A stretch of DNA of 64,000 nucleotides from Paenibacillus woosongensis (GCF_009725165.1 NZ_WNZW01000012.1:80098-144097); one strand, 5' to 3'; numbered from the stretch's first letter, positions 7,603-16,743 are shown. Translations and numbers: made by a program. The notes: generated from the sequence alone by a model not told the origin.

Positions 7603-8643
7603 TCAACCTTTAACTTTTGACAGCAAATAGAGAAAATACGGGGCCCCAATAACGGCCACAACGATGCCTGTTGGAATCTCCGTAGGCTGCATCAGCCAGC
7701 GCCCGATCGTATCGGCAACGATGACGAGCAGCGCACCGGTCATAGCCGATGCCGGCAGCAGCAGCTCATGCTTCGGTCCGACAAGCCGCCTCGCCAAATG
7801 GGGCGCGATCAGGCCGACGAAGCCGATACCGCCGCTAACCGCAACGGACGAGCCAGCCAGTCCAACCGCTACCGCTAACAGCAGCAGCCGCTCCTTCTCC
7901 ACCGGTATGCCAAGCCCTGTCGCCGAGTTCTCTCCCAGGTTCAGAATGTTCATCACCCGGGCTTTGTAGAACGCCAACGGAAGCAGCACGACGATCCATG
8001 GCAGCAGTGCAAGCACGAATTTCCAATTGGAGCCCCAAATGCTGCCCGCCAGCCACGTCGCCATAAACTGATACTTCTGCGGATCAAGCTTCAGCGTCAG
8101 CACGATCATCGCCGAGCTGATACCAGCCGCTACGCCAATCCCGGTAAGAATGAGCCTTGTCGGCGACACGCCTTCATTCCGCTTATACGACAGCGCGTAG
8201 ATGAGCGCAGCGGTCAACCCCGCACCGAGAAGCGCAAGCAGCGGAAGCAGAAATATGGAACGAAACGATGTCGTTGGAAAAAAGGAAACATAAAGCATCA
8301 CCATCAGCCCGGCGCCAGCGTTGATGCCAAGGATGCCCGGATCCGCCAGCGGATTGCGGGATATCCCCTGCAGGATGCAGCCTGAGACGGCCAGCCCAGC
8401 GCCGATGAGCACGGAAATGACGATGCGCGGGAGCCGGAAGTCGAACAAGATCAGCGATTGCTTATCCGTTCCCATGCCGAACAGCGTCTTGAGCACGTCA
8501 AGCGGCGACAGCCGGATGAATCCTGTGTTCATACTCACAATAAAAGCACAGACGATCAGAATGCCCAAAATCGCCACCACTAAGATGCCGCGCTGCGTTC
8601 TGCGTTTGCCAGAAGCCTGAGATAATCCCTGTATTGGTTCCAT
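7603..8643 (-). CDS. FecCD-family siderophore ABC permease (second subunit)
   Basis: 346 residues with about 9-10 hydrophobic segments. Family signatures are visible: RLPRIVISVLIGAGLAVSGCILQGISRNPLADPGILGINAGAG near residue 70 and GGIGFVGLIAPHLARRLVGPKHELLLPASAMTGALL near 265, the latter being the loop that contacts the ATPase. It forms the inner-membrane channel for an iron-siderophore with the upstream permease. The start ATG abuts the TAG of that gene and its SD (GAGGAGG) lies in the upstream coding end, so the two are coupled. No binding protein or ATPase gene is present here; those parts must come from elsewhere. Confidence 0.93.
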   Translation of the reverse strand: MEPIQGLSQASGKRRTQRGILVVAILGILIVCAFIVSMNTGFIRLSPLDVLKTLFGMGTDKQSLILFDFRLPRIVISVLIGAGLAVSGCILQGISRNPLADPGILGINAGAGLMVMLYVSFFPTTSFRSIFLLPLLALLGAGLTAALIYALSYKRNEGVSPTRLILTGIGVAAGISSAMIVLTLKLDPQKYQFMATWLAGSIWGSNWKFVLALLPWIVVLLPLAFYKARVMNILNLGENSATGLGIPVEKERLLLLAVAVGLAGSSVAVSGGIGFVGLIAPHLARRLVGPKHELLLPASAMTGALLVIVADTIGRWLMQPTEIPTGIVVAVIGAPYFLYLLSKVKG

Positions 8644-9699
8644 CTATAACTCCCTCCTCTCTTTGCGTGCGAGATAGAGGAAGAAGGGCACGCCGATTAA
8701 CGCGATAAGGGCGCCCAGCGGTGTTTCCGCCGGGGCATTGATCATTCTTGCCGCGAGATCGGCAAAGACAACCAGCAGGCTCCCAAGGATGGCCGAGCAA
8801 GGGATGATGGTCCGATAATCGACGCCAACCAGGAACCGGGTCAAATGGGGGATAATCAGCCCGATAAAACCGACAGAGCCGACGACGGCCACCGACGAGC
8901 CCGCCAGGATGAGCACGATGACCGTCCCTGCCAGCTTGACCAGCCCTGTCCGCTGCCCGAGACCCACGGCCACCTCTTCCCCAAGGCTTAGCATCGTAAT
9001 CGAACGCGACAGCATCATCGCGCCGAGCAGCGCGCCTCCGATCCAGGGAAGCATGATTTTCAATTGAAACCATTTTGTTCCGGCCACACCGCCCGCGTAC
9101 CAGAAGGCCAGGTCCTGGCCAACCCGGAAATACAGCGCAACGCCTTCGCTCAGAGCTACCAGCAAAGCGCTGACCGCTGCCCCAGCCAACACAAGACGCA
9201 CGGGAGTGACCCCTCCCTTGGCCAGCGAACTGATTCCAAAGACCAATCCGGCGCCCGCTCCCGCGCCCAGGAAGGAATATAAAATGAGCATACCAAACGA
9301 TAGCCCCGGAAAAAAAGCAAAGCATATAGCCAGGGCAAAGCCTGCGCCTGAATTAAGGCCGAGCAGCCCGGAATCCGCCATCGGATTGCGGGTCATTCCC
9401 TGCATCAACGCGCCGGCAACGGCGAAGCCTGCACCGACCAAGACTCCGCCAAGTACACGGGGCAGGCGGATTTCCTGAATGATTTGATGCTGCGTCAGCT
9501 CTGGATTGTAGCGGAAAACCGCTTCCCATACAGTCGCGAAATCAATATCCGCTGCGCCGAAAGATACCGACAGCATAATTCCAAATATAAGAGCGAATAT
9601 CCCCCCGAACAGGATCAAAGAGACGACTAGCGGCCTTGTCCGCTTCTTTGGTATGTGCAGATTTCTCTCCGTCTGCGTAGTTTCTAACATTTCCGTCAT
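8644..9699 (-). CDS. FecCD-family siderophore ABC permease (first subunit)
   Basis: 351 residues from ATG 9699 (MTEMLETTQTERN), preceded by GGGAGAG about 7 nt upstream. An in-frame extension to 9816 starts within the promoter leader and is less likely. It has the FecCD signatures RLPRVLGGVLVGAGFAVAGALMQGMTRNPMADSGLLGLNSGAG and GSVGFIGLIIPHLTRFLVG, and shares overall architecture with the next gene, its likely heterodimer partner. Transcription comes from a Fur-boxed promoter at 9833-9875, supporting a role in iron uptake. Confidence 0.93.
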   Translation of the reverse strand: MTEMLETTQTERNLHIPKKRTRPLVVSLILFGGIFALIFGIMLSVSFGAADIDFATVWEAVFRYNPELTQHQIIQEIRLPRVLGGVLVGAGFAVAGALMQGMTRNPMADSGLLGLNSGAGFALAICFAFFPGLSFGMLILYSFLGAGAGAGLVFGISSLAKGGVTPVRLVLAGAAVSALLVALSEGVALYFRVGQDLAFWYAGGVAGTKWFQLKIMLPWIGGALLGAMMLSRSITMLSLGEEVAVGLGQRTGLVKLAGTVIVLILAGSSVAVVGSVGFIGLIIPHLTRFLVGVDYRTIIPCSAILGSLLVVFADLAARMINAPAETPLGALIALIGVPFFLYLARKERREL

Positions 9700-9832
9700 A
9701 AGAAGCTCTCCCGCTCTCCCTTCGTGCTTGAACCGCAAGCGGTCCGCACGCCTGACATCATCATATGTACATTCACTAAGCTGATGCTGCAAGCATACAA
9801 AATATATTCCTCCCATAATTCACCAATGATAC

Positions 9833-9850
9833 TGATAATCGTTCTCATTA
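9833..9850. promoter_or_regulatory. Fur box
   Basis: TGATAATCGTTCTCA (9833-9847) matches 12 of 14 fixed positions of the 7-1-7 Fur consensus TGATAATnATTATCA. It overlaps the -10 element of the permease promoter, the position expected for iron-dependent repression. Confidence 0.85.
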
Positions 9851-9875
9851 TATGTCTTGCGACAATACTCGTCAA
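9847..9875 (-). promoter_or_regulatory. SigA promoter of the fecCD operon
   Basis: Minus strand TTGACG (9875-9870), 17-bp spacer, perfect TATAAT (9852-9847). The -35 box begins 2 bp after the stop codon of the upstream sensor kinase gene, so this is a separate, iron-controlled unit. Confidence 0.85.
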
Positions 9876-9876
9876 G

Positions 9877-10704
9877 TTATCCGTGATTTTGAATCGTTAC
9901 CATCGTTTGTCCCCCGCTGCTTTCGATCCCGAAATCCCAACCCATCATGGCCGCCCGATCCCGCATGATTTTGATGCCATAGCTATGGCTGCCCGGATTG
10001 CCGTTCATGTCGAAGCCTACCCCGTTGTCGGTGACGGAGCACTGCCATCCCCCGTCTATGACATGGCCTTCAATATGCACCTCCTTCGCCTTCGCATGCT
10101 TATGGATGTTAAGGAGCGATTCGCGGATCAATGCAAGCAGCTCAATCTTATCCCGCAACGATAGCCGTTCCTCCGGAATGCTCCAGCTTATTTTAAAGCG
10201 CAAATCCGAATCTCTCTGAAGCTCCTGGATCAAGCTGTCGATTCCCTGCATCCAGGAGATGGAGTCCGGCGCGGCAGGATGGCGTAAATTCGCAATCGCT
10301 TCGCGAACATAGGTATTCGTACGATGAATATTATTTTTCAGCTTCTCAAAAGTAACCTGATCACTCACCTGAGCCTTCTCCACTTTGCTTACTTGAGCAT
10401 TTAAGAGGAACAAAGACTGTGCTATTCCGTCATGGATCTCGCGGGCGATCTTCTCCCGTTCTTCCAAGGCCGCCTTAAGCTCCTTTGCCTCGTTCAGCTC
10501 CTTCTGGATTTGCTCCATCATCTTGAACAGCTGGGTCAGCAATAATACTGATACCAGAAATACGATCACCGGGGACAACCAGTTCCCCAGTTCCATCGAT
10601 ATAACAGACAGTAAATATTCATGCCGTACAAACTCCCAAATCCCGATCGTTATCGTAGGTGTGGCCAGGATTAACCATTTGATTTGCTGATAGGACATTC
10701 TCAT
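9877..10704 (-). CDS. NarL-type sensor histidine kinase, orphan
   Basis: 275 residues from ATG 10704, preceded by GGAGG (5 nt); a TTG start 12 bp upstream would include the SD. Two membrane helices lie near residues 12-25 and 40-58, followed by a coiled coil (MMEQIQKELNEAKELKAALEEREK). A HisKA_3 phosphoacceptor box EREKIAREIHDGIAQSLFLL follows, then a HATPase_c domain with ESLLNIHKHAKA (N box), DNGVGFD (G1) and SYGIKIMRDRA (G2). It is close to the LiaS/DegS/NarX group. Such kinases nearly always have an adjacent NarL-type response regulator; none is found on either side, so the partner must be encoded elsewhere or lost. Confidence 0.85.
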   Translation of the reverse strand: MRMSYQQIKWLILATPTITIGIWEFVRHEYLLSVISMELGNWLSPVIVFLVSVLLLTQLFKMMEQIQKELNEAKELKAALEEREKIAREIHDGIAQSLFLLNAQVSKVEKAQVSDQVTFEKLKNNIHRTNTYVREAIANLRHPAAPDSISWMQGIDSLIQELQRDSDLRFKISWSIPEERLSLRDKIELLALIRESLLNIHKHAKAKEVHIEGHVIDGGWQCSVTDNGVGFDMNGNPGSHSYGIKIMRDRAAMMGWDFGIESSGGQTMVTIQNHG

Positions 10705-10874
10705 ATATGCCTCCAATCTAGCCTGATGATCCCTGTCCTTTCAGGCTCTTGCTATCCATCATCGTTCACTTCCTTAATTATAATAACAGTTTGCAAGGGC
10801 AATGCGGAATAAAAAATCAGCGTTAAGCAAATCTTTATATTACCTGCAGATTCCAAAAAGGAGGAGCCAAGCCT

Positions 10875-12485
10875 ATGTCATTATGGTTAAGACTGCTGCG
10901 GAGACAACGCAAAAACAACAGCTCCGTTCAACTCCCAAAGCATGTACACAAGGCATTACCTGCAAATTTGACTTCAGATAGCGAAGTTTCTCCTTCCAGC
11001 AGCGTAGAGCAGCGGGATGACCGCGTCCCATGGATGAAGCAGCAGCTTGAGAATTGTTCGGATATCGTCTTTCGCCAATTCAAAATTAAAACAGGCGATC
11101 GTTGTACCTTGGTCTACTTGAGAAGCACGGCAGACCAGACGACGATTCAAGAGGTTATTCTCCGCAGCCTGCTGGATTATAGCGGATCAGAGGACAGCGA
11201 CCTGATTCGGTACCTGTTTGACGACCAAGCGATATCCGTCTCCGAAATCAAAATTGTCACGGAGACCAACGAGGCTATTACGACCGTCCTTAGCTTCGGA
11301 GTGGTCCTCATGATTGAGGGAGAGCCCCGAATCATGACTTTCCCTTCCGTATCTGCCTTAACTACACGGGCGATCGAAGAAGCGCCGAACGAATCGGTCA
11401 TCCGCGGACCGAGGGAATCCTTTAATGAGAGTCTGGATATGAATCTATCGCTGCTGCGGAGAAGATTGAAGAGCAGAAATTTTAAGATGGAAGAGCATAG
11501 CCTCGGCACCAAGACGAAAACGAGATTCGTCATCGCCTATATTGAAGGAATCTGCAAGCCAGAGCTGATTCAGGAACTCAAGCGAAGACTGTCATATCTC
11601 GATATTGATGCAGTTTTAGGATCCTCGACCTTCGAGGAGACCATCGAGGACTCGCCCTACTCCCCATTTCCGCAGGTTGAATATACGGAGCGGCCTGATA
11701 TCGTCAGCGCATCGCTGCTGGAGGGACGTATAGCGATTATCGTCGACGGGACTCCCTCCGCGATTCTTGCTCCGGTCACACTAACTATGCTGATGCAGAC
11801 TTCGGAGGATTATTTTCAGCGATATATCGCCGCCACCTGGATTCGCTGGATCCGTTTCTTGTTTCTTTTTGCTTCCCTGCTGCTGCCGTCTTTGTACATT
11901 GCCATTACTACGTTTCACCCGGAAATGATTCCTTTCAAGCTGTTGATGACTGTCGCTGCGGCAAGAGAAATCGTGCCCTTTCCCGCCTTTGTCGAAGCGT
12001 TCATTATGGAGCTGTCCTTCGAAGCGCTGCGGGAAGCCTCCATTCGCATTCCGAAATCGATCGGACAGGCTGTGTCGATTATTGGCGCGCTGATCATAGG
12101 TACGGCCGCAGTGCAAGCAGGGATCGTCTCGGCAGCCATGGTTATCATTGTCTCGCTGACCGGAATTGCTTCCTTTATTATTCCGCACTTCGACCTTGGA
12201 TTGACGATCAGGCTGCTCCGCTTCCCGATCATGGCCTTAGCCTCGATGCTAGGCTTGTTCGGCATTACCTGCGGGCTGATCATTATTTATATCCATCTGC
12301 TTAACCTCAAATCATTCGGATTACCTTATTTGTACCCGCTCACGCCATTAGCCAAAGCGGATTTGAACGATACATTATACCGCGCCCCATGGTGGGCGAT
12401 GCAGCAACGCCCTGTAGCACTAACCCCTAATGAACAACGCCAGAAGAAAAATCCCCGCGGCTGGGTGAAACAAAAGGAGGAGTGA
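10875..12485 (+). CDS. Spore germination receptor subunit A (GerAA/GerKA family)
   Basis: 536 residues, ATG at 10875 with AAGGAGGAG upstream. The family layout is present: a long hydrophilic N-terminal domain (residues about 1-300) with the DNxQISVSE-like 'FDDQAISVSEIKIV', then TERPDIVSASLLEGRIAIIVDGTPSAILAP, then four to five membrane helices from about 320, with FHPEMIPFKLLMTVAAAREIVPFP. It forms the inner-spore-membrane germinant receptor with the C and B subunits. First gene of an A-C-D-B operon. Expression in the forespore (SigG) is expected from family knowledge; I did not find a clear SigG site. Confidence 0.95.
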   Translation: MSLWLRLLRRQRKNNSSVQLPKHVHKALPANLTSDSEVSPSSSVEQRDDRVPWMKQQLENCSDIVFRQFKIKTGDRCTLVYLRSTADQTTIQEVILRSLLDYSGSEDSDLIRYLFDDQAISVSEIKIVTETNEAITTVLSFGVVLMIEGEPRIMTFPSVSALTTRAIEEAPNESVIRGPRESFNESLDMNLSLLRRRLKSRNFKMEEHSLGTKTKTRFVIAYIEGICKPELIQELKRRLSYLDIDAVLGSSTFEETIEDSPYSPFPQVEYTERPDIVSASLLEGRIAIIVDGTPSAILAPVTLTMLMQTSEDYFQRYIAATWIRWIRFLFLFASLLLPSLYIAITTFHPEMIPFKLLMTVAAAREIVPFPAFVEAFIMELSFEALREASIRIPKSIGQAVSIIGALIIGTAAVQAGIVSAAMVIIVSLTGIASFIIPHFDLGLTIRLLRFPIMALASMLGLFGITCGLIIIYIHLLNLKSFGLPYLYPLTPLAKADLNDTLYRAPWWAMQQRPVALTPNEQRQKKNPRGWVKQKEE

Positions 12486-12488
12486 GCC

Positions 12489-13688
12489 TTGTACAAGCTG
12501 AGAACCAGACTGTTTCTTGTCATACTATCCATGATTATCGTGTTGACTACAAGCGGCTGCTGGTCCTCGGTAGAGCTCAATGACCGGGCGTTCGTTAGTC
12601 TGATACTGGTTGATCTGACGGATGATGGAGATTTCGAACTGACTCTCGGCTTCCCCCTCCCGAACCGCATGATTCCCGGAGAAGTCGGCGGGTCTGGCGG
12701 CTCTAGCAGGGAACCTTTCGCCTATGTTACAAAAACAGGGCCAACGCTGCCGCAGGCCTTGCAAGACATTCAAAACGATTTATCAAGGAGAATTACCTTT
12801 GGGCAAACGCGGTTACTCGTTATCGGTAGCACGCTGGCGAAGCATGGCCTCGATCCGGTATTGGAATTTATCAGCCGGCGTATCAACTTCCATATTAGCG
12901 CCAATCTATTCGTAACTCCGGGAAAAGTGCTGGAACTGGTGGAAACCCCAACGACATTCGAGCGCTTCGTCTCAGTCATTCTAACTTCCTATATTACCCA
13001 TCGGATGACCATCGATGCTACACTTAGGGACGTTCTTCTTGCCAGATATGGCTCGGGGGATATTCTTATCCCTACGCTGTCTTTCAGTAAAGCCCCAGAA
13101 ACAATAGCCAAAAAGGAGAAAAGCCAAATCTGGCTCGGCGTTGACGGAGCGGCTATGTTTGTAAAAGGAAAAATGATCGGCCAGCAGTTAAATAAGGTAG
13201 AGATGCAAACCTCCTTATTGCTCTATTCCAACATCCGTGAAATGACGATCCGCGTAGAGTCGCCTACCGATGGGAAGGAGATCACTTTCAACGTGGAAGA
13301 CATCACCACGAAGTTTAAAGCAAAAGTCAGGGATGATACACCCGGGATCCGCTTGGAAACCAGAGGAACAGCATCGGTCCAGGCCTCCGACTCCAAGCTT
13401 GATCTTCAGAACGATGAACAGTTGATGTTGCTGCAAAAAGAGCTGGACCGGGAAATTAAAAGCCGGATCATGCAGCTGATTAACAAGACGCGCACCGCCA
13501 AAGCTGATGTTTTCCAATTGGGAAATTATATTAAATGGAAGCATCCTGACATTTGGGATAAATATCAATCGAACTGGAATGAATTTTACGCCAAAGGGCT
13601 GGACATCGAAGCTGCAGTAAAAATTAGAATTCGCGGAACCGGTGAAGCCTTTCGGTCAATCAGAACGGAATGGGGAGAAGGCACATGA
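12489..13688 (+). CDS. Spore germination receptor subunit C (Ger(x)C lipoprotein)
   Basis: 399 residues starting at TTG 12489, 8 nt after AAAGGAGG and 3 bp after the A-subunit stop. A lipoprotein signal is clear: MYKLRTRLFLVILSMIIVLTTSGCWSSVELND, with lipobox TSGC and the 'CWSxxELND' start typical of GerC. The rest is a soluble domain, with GxSREPFAYVTKTGPTLPQALQDI near residue 75 and a helical C-terminus WKHPDIWDKYQSNWNEFY. It would be anchored to the outer face of the spore inner membrane and form part of the germinant receptor. Confidence 0.94.
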   Translation: MYKLRTRLFLVILSMIIVLTTSGCWSSVELNDRAFVSLILVDLTDDGDFELTLGFPLPNRMIPGEVGGSGGSSREPFAYVTKTGPTLPQALQDIQNDLSRRITFGQTRLLVIGSTLAKHGLDPVLEFISRRINFHISANLFVTPGKVLELVETPTTFERFVSVILTSYITHRMTIDATLRDVLLARYGSGDILIPTLSFSKAPETIAKKEKSQIWLGVDGAAMFVKGKMIGQQLNKVEMQTSLLLYSNIREMTIRVESPTDGKEITFNVEDITTKFKAKVRDDTPGIRLETRGTASVQASDSKLDLQNDEQLMLLQKELDREIKSRIMQLINKTRTAKADVFQLGNYIKWKHPDIWDKYQSNWNEFYAKGLDIEAAVKIRIRGTGEAFRSIRTEWGEGT

Positions 13689-13897
13689 TTGTGACTGCCC
13701 TAGTTTTTGTTCTAATTGCGCTGTATGAATGGTTCGATTGGCGCAAGCGTCATGATGGCACGGCCAAGCTATGGCGGCTTATCACGATAATGGCCATATT
13801 GCTCATTTTGCTGGAGGTTTATTTCCTTGTTAAGGATTACTGGAATTTTGAAGAAGCCCTGCACAGGCTATACCGTTTTTTGGGCCAATGGCTCTAA
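13685..13897 (+). CDS. Small two-helix protein of the germination operon (GerD-subunit type)
   Basis: 70 residues. The chosen ATG (13685) overlaps the TGA of the C-subunit gene (ATGA) and follows GGGGAGAAGG. Two hydrophobic helices (IVTALVFVLIALYEWF and LWRLITIMAILLILLEVYFLV) flank a basic loop WRKRHDGTAK. Small two-TM 'D' proteins encoded in ger receptor operons (such as GerKD, GerUD and GerVD in other Bacilli) fit in size and position, and are reported to modulate receptor activity. The assignment rests on context and topology, not on clear sequence motifs. Confidence 0.75.
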   Translation: MIVTALVFVLIALYEWFDWRKRHDGTAKLWRLITIMAILLILLEVYFLVKDYWNFEEALHRLYRFLGQWL

Positions 13898-13929
13898 CAT
13901 GCCGCATGCATCTCGGGAGGAAACAATAA

Positions 13930-15027
13930 ATGGATAAGATTACCAGATTACAAATATTTTCTATGTATAATCTGTATATTTTTACGGTGACTATCGCCTT
14001 CTTATCGGGCTTGTACATCCAGAACAGCCACTACTCCACACCGGTAAGCATCATTATTGGAGGCTTGGTCAGCATCCCTTTTCTGTATCCTGCCTACAGA
14101 GTCACCGTAATTCGTCCTAACGAGACGATCATCCAATACGGCAGCAGTATTGTGGGCAAAGTGCCGCATGCTTTTTTTATTCTGGTGATTGCTGTTATGA
14201 ATCTGCTCCTCGCCGCGCTCAATCTTCGCGAACTAGAGGATTTTCTCATTCAGGTTTATTTGCCAGGAACTCCATCATGGCTGATCGCTCTGATGTTCGG
14301 GTCCTGCGTGGCCTATTGCGTACGTTCCGGAGTCACGACTATTTTCCGGGCAGCTCTGGGCATTTTTGTTATTAGTATTCTAGGTTTTGTCGGCACTCCA
14401 TTCATGGTGACGCAAGCCATGCGCATTGAAGTGCTTCCCGCTCTGATTAACCAATTGGATCTAAAAGAGGTCGGCACGACCGTTTACGATTGCGTCACGA
14501 TTTTTGGGGAGTTTGCTTTCCTGTTTCTGATTATGCCTTACATTAAGACACCTAAAAAGGTCTATCGGACAGTGGCTCTTACCATCCTGTCTTCGACCGT
14601 TATTATTCTGTCTCACATTATCCCGATCCTGATGATTCTAGGTCCGCAGCTAGCGGCTAATCTGACTTATCCCGACCTGGATCTCGTTCGTTCCCTGCGT
14701 ACCGGGTCATTTGTGGAAACATTGGACCCTATTTTAATCATCCTGTGGCTGACCAGTCTGTTTATTAAGGTCTCTTTTATGATATTCATCGCCGTCTATG
14801 CCATATCCCTGCTAGTGAAACTGCCGGATCACAAACCGCTCGCCCTTTCGTTTACAGCCTTTTCCTGCATTCTATCCATGCTGATCGTTCGCTCCCAAAT
14901 CGAATTAAATTACTTGCTGCTTGAGGGGCTGCCCCCGCTGCTCATCTTTATTGAATTTGTGATTCCAGTGATCTACTGGACCGCCAACGGAATAAAATCC
15001 CGCAAAAATAAAACGAAAAATGCTTAA
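13930..15027 (+). CDS. Spore germination receptor subunit B (GerAB/GerKB, APC-type)
   Basis: 365 residues, ATG 13930 after GGGAGGAAACAATAA. It has about ten transmembrane helices across the whole length and a short basic tail (SRKNKTKNA). It starts with the family-typical 'KITRLQIFxMYxL' and has 'PNETIIQYGSSIVGK' near residue 63 and 'LRELEDFLIQVYLPGTP' near 100. GerB subunits belong to the amino acid-polyamine-organocation superfamily and carry the germinant-binding site. Last gene of the A-C-D-B operon. Its stop codon lies inside the stem of a hairpin that serves the convergent gene. Confidence 0.94.
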   Translation: MDKITRLQIFSMYNLYIFTVTIAFLSGLYIQNSHYSTPVSIIIGGLVSIPFLYPAYRVTVIRPNETIIQYGSSIVGKVPHAFFILVIAVMNLLLAALNLRELEDFLIQVYLPGTPSWLIALMFGSCVAYCVRSGVTTIFRAALGIFVISILGFVGTPFMVTQAMRIEVLPALINQLDLKEVGTTVYDCVTIFGEFAFLFLIMPYIKTPKKVYRTVALTILSSTVIILSHIIPILMILGPQLAANLTYPDLDLVRSLRTGSFVETLDPILIILWLTSLFIKVSFMIFIAVYAISLLVKLPDHKPLALSFTAFSCILSMLIVRSQIELNYLLLEGLPPLLIFIEFVIPVIYWTANGIKSRKNKTKNA

Positions 15028-15043
15028 GCATTTCGCTTAAGCA
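15011..15043 (-). terminator. Terminator of the carboxypeptidase gene, overlapping the gerB 3' end
   Basis: Perfect 9-bp stem TGCTTAAGC / GCTTAAGCA with a 5-nt loop. On the minus strand it is followed by TTTTTCGTTTT. The gerB stop codon (15025-15027) is within the stem. The plus side lacks a T run, so gerXACDB may use it weakly or read through. Confidence 0.75.
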
Positions 15044-15078
15044 CTTCTCATCCAATAAAATTTGCATAAACCTACCGG

Positions 15079-16743
15079 CTAGTTCGCCCACTCTATCCAG
15101 TACTCGCCAATCGGTGTCATGACCAAATACCAGTCATCCCACTTTTTGCTGGCCTGAACCATCATCGGAGCAAGTCTGCCCTTCTCTGCCGTCCGGTCGA
15201 ATGGCTGTTCATAAAAGACGGTATCCTGTTTAAGTTCTATGCTGGCATCCACTTCGGCAGCCGTACCGAGCCGCGGATGAGGTTCATAAATCCATCCCAT
15301 ACCTTCACCGGTTTGGATTTTGTACCAGTTGCCTGCCTTCGCCGCTGCTTGCAAGGTTTGCGGACTTAAACGGGTTGTTGCCTTAGACAGAAAATTCGGC
15401 TCGCTGTATACGTCCCGCGCCTCGGTTAGGGTCAAAGTCCCCTCTTCCAGCGGCTGCTCGGCCCGGTTGCAATTGCGGCTCAGCCACAGTCTATAGCCTT
15501 CGTCCGCAAGCCATATGCCGATCCCTTTATTTCGCTTCCATTCCTCGGCAAATGCGGACAGCGGCAGATGCGCTTCGCCTGTCTTAATGCCGATTTCCGG
15601 CGTGAAAGCGGGACGCCCGAATGTCGTGATGAACCAATCCGTGTACCCTCCGCCGGAAGGATTACTCGTCGGCTGGACCAGGCTGTATCCAGTCTTGGCA
15701 GCAAAGCTGTGGGCCAGCTTCCGGTCGCGCGCCAGGTTGGCCGGAGCTGTCTTGTAGTTCCAATACAGAATCCGCCCCGCTGAATGGTAGGAAATGGCAA
15801 TTTCCGGCTGAATCTCATAAGTGAAATTTACGAGACTTTGATTCTCCGTCGTTTGCAGCGGCTTGGCCCCTTTGTAATTCATCCAGTTCGGCCCAGCCGC
15901 GTTGTTATGTATCGTACTCCAGTCTGCGGGATACTGGCGGTTCAAATCTACGCCTTGGGCATTGGCTTTCCAGCGCGTAAAATCTTTGCTGCCCTGGTTC
16001 ATCTGCAGCAGCGCATTCCTCGATTTCTCCGGAAAAGCCGTAAGCCCGGATTGCTGAAGCGTAACCCCATCCGGATTGACCATGGGCACAAACCAGATTG
16101 TCGTTTCGTTCAGCACCTTCCTCGCATCATAGCCGTCGATCGCCGTTCCTGCCCTGTAAGCTTTGGCATATTGCTCGATCATCTGCAAATTTATCGTCGT
16201 CGTTAGCCATTCCCTGGCGTGATGCGATCCGTTTATGAAAATGGCCGCTTCACCCTGACCCAATTTCACCGCCCAAATCTCCCGGCCGTGCGGCGTTGTG
16301 CCGATTGACTTATATTCGATGGTCTCCGGATAACGCTCCGCCAAATCGGCAATATGCGAGGTCATCCTCTCATAGCTCATAACTGTGTCACTTCGCACGA
16401 TATCCCCGCTGCTTGCAGACGTAAAAGAACTTAACATCGCCAACGACAGCATGGCAGCGAGGATGGGCAGCCAAAACTTGGCGTTATGCCAGCTGTTCAC
16501 GGTGCTGATGCGCCTGCTGCTCTTGTTGGTGTTGCTAGTTTTGAAGAGGCTGATGTCGGCGTTACTAGTGCTGACACTGCTAGTATTAGCGCCATAAGGG
16601 CCAGTGCTGCTAGTGTTGACGCCGAATGCACCTATACTGCAGCCTTTGTTACTAGTATCTGTGCTGTTGCTAGTGTTTGTGCTTATACTAGTGCTTTTAC
16701 TAATGTTTTTGGTGTTACTATAGCTCGTGCTGTTTCTAGTCAC
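15079..16743 (-). CDS. M14 zinc carboxypeptidase with low-complexity N-terminus and C-terminal SH3-like repeats
   Basis: 554 residues, GTG start at 16743 with GCGGAGGAAATCAA upstream. Residues 1-88 are an unusual Ser/Thr/Asn-rich stretch (many TNTSN, NTSS units), ahead of a single membrane or signal helix (89-110). The M14 domain covers about 120-410. Zinc ligands His175 and Glu178 sit in SHHAREW and the third is His320 (SYHSAG); Asp-Leu-Asn-Arg is at 266-269 and the likely catalytic Glu is 383 (TPEIGIKTGE). Residues about 425-554 hold two SH3b-like modules (GNWYKIQTGEGMGWI and DDWYLVMTPIGEYWIEW). It resembles gamma-D-glutamyl-meso-DAP peptidase-type enzymes acting on the cell wall. The low-complexity head is not part of the family. 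Confidence 0.85.
   Translation of the reverse strand: MTRNSTSYSNTKNISKSTSISTNTSNSTDTSNKGCSIGAFGVNTSSTGPYGANTSSVSTSNADISLFKTSNTNKSSRRISTVNSWHNAKFWLPILAAMLSLAMLSSFTSASSGDIVRSDTVMSYERMTSHIADLAERYPETIEYKSIGTTPHGREIWAVKLGQGEAAIFINGSHHAREWLTTTINLQMIEQYAKAYRAGTAIDGYDARKVLNETTIWFVPMVNPDGVTLQQSGLTAFPEKSRNALLQMNQGSKDFTRWKANAQGVDLNRQYPADWSTIHNNAAGPNWMNYKGAKPLQTTENQSLVNFTYEIQPEIAISYHSAGRILYWNYKTAPANLARDRKLAHSFAAKTGYSLVQPTSNPSGGGYTDWFITTFGRPAFTPEIGIKTGEAHLPLSAFAEEWKRNKGIGIWLADEGYRLWLSRNCNRAEQPLEEGTLTLTEARDVYSEPNFLSKATTRLSPQTLQAAAKAGNWYKIQTGEGMGWIYEPHPRLGTAAEVDASIELKQDTVFYEQPFDRTAEKGRLAPMMVQASKKWDDWYLVMTPIGEYWIEWAN

Noticed and set aside
10780..10874. SigG promoter for the germination operon
   Set aside because: A GAATA is present but no matching CATnnTA at 17-18 bp could be found.
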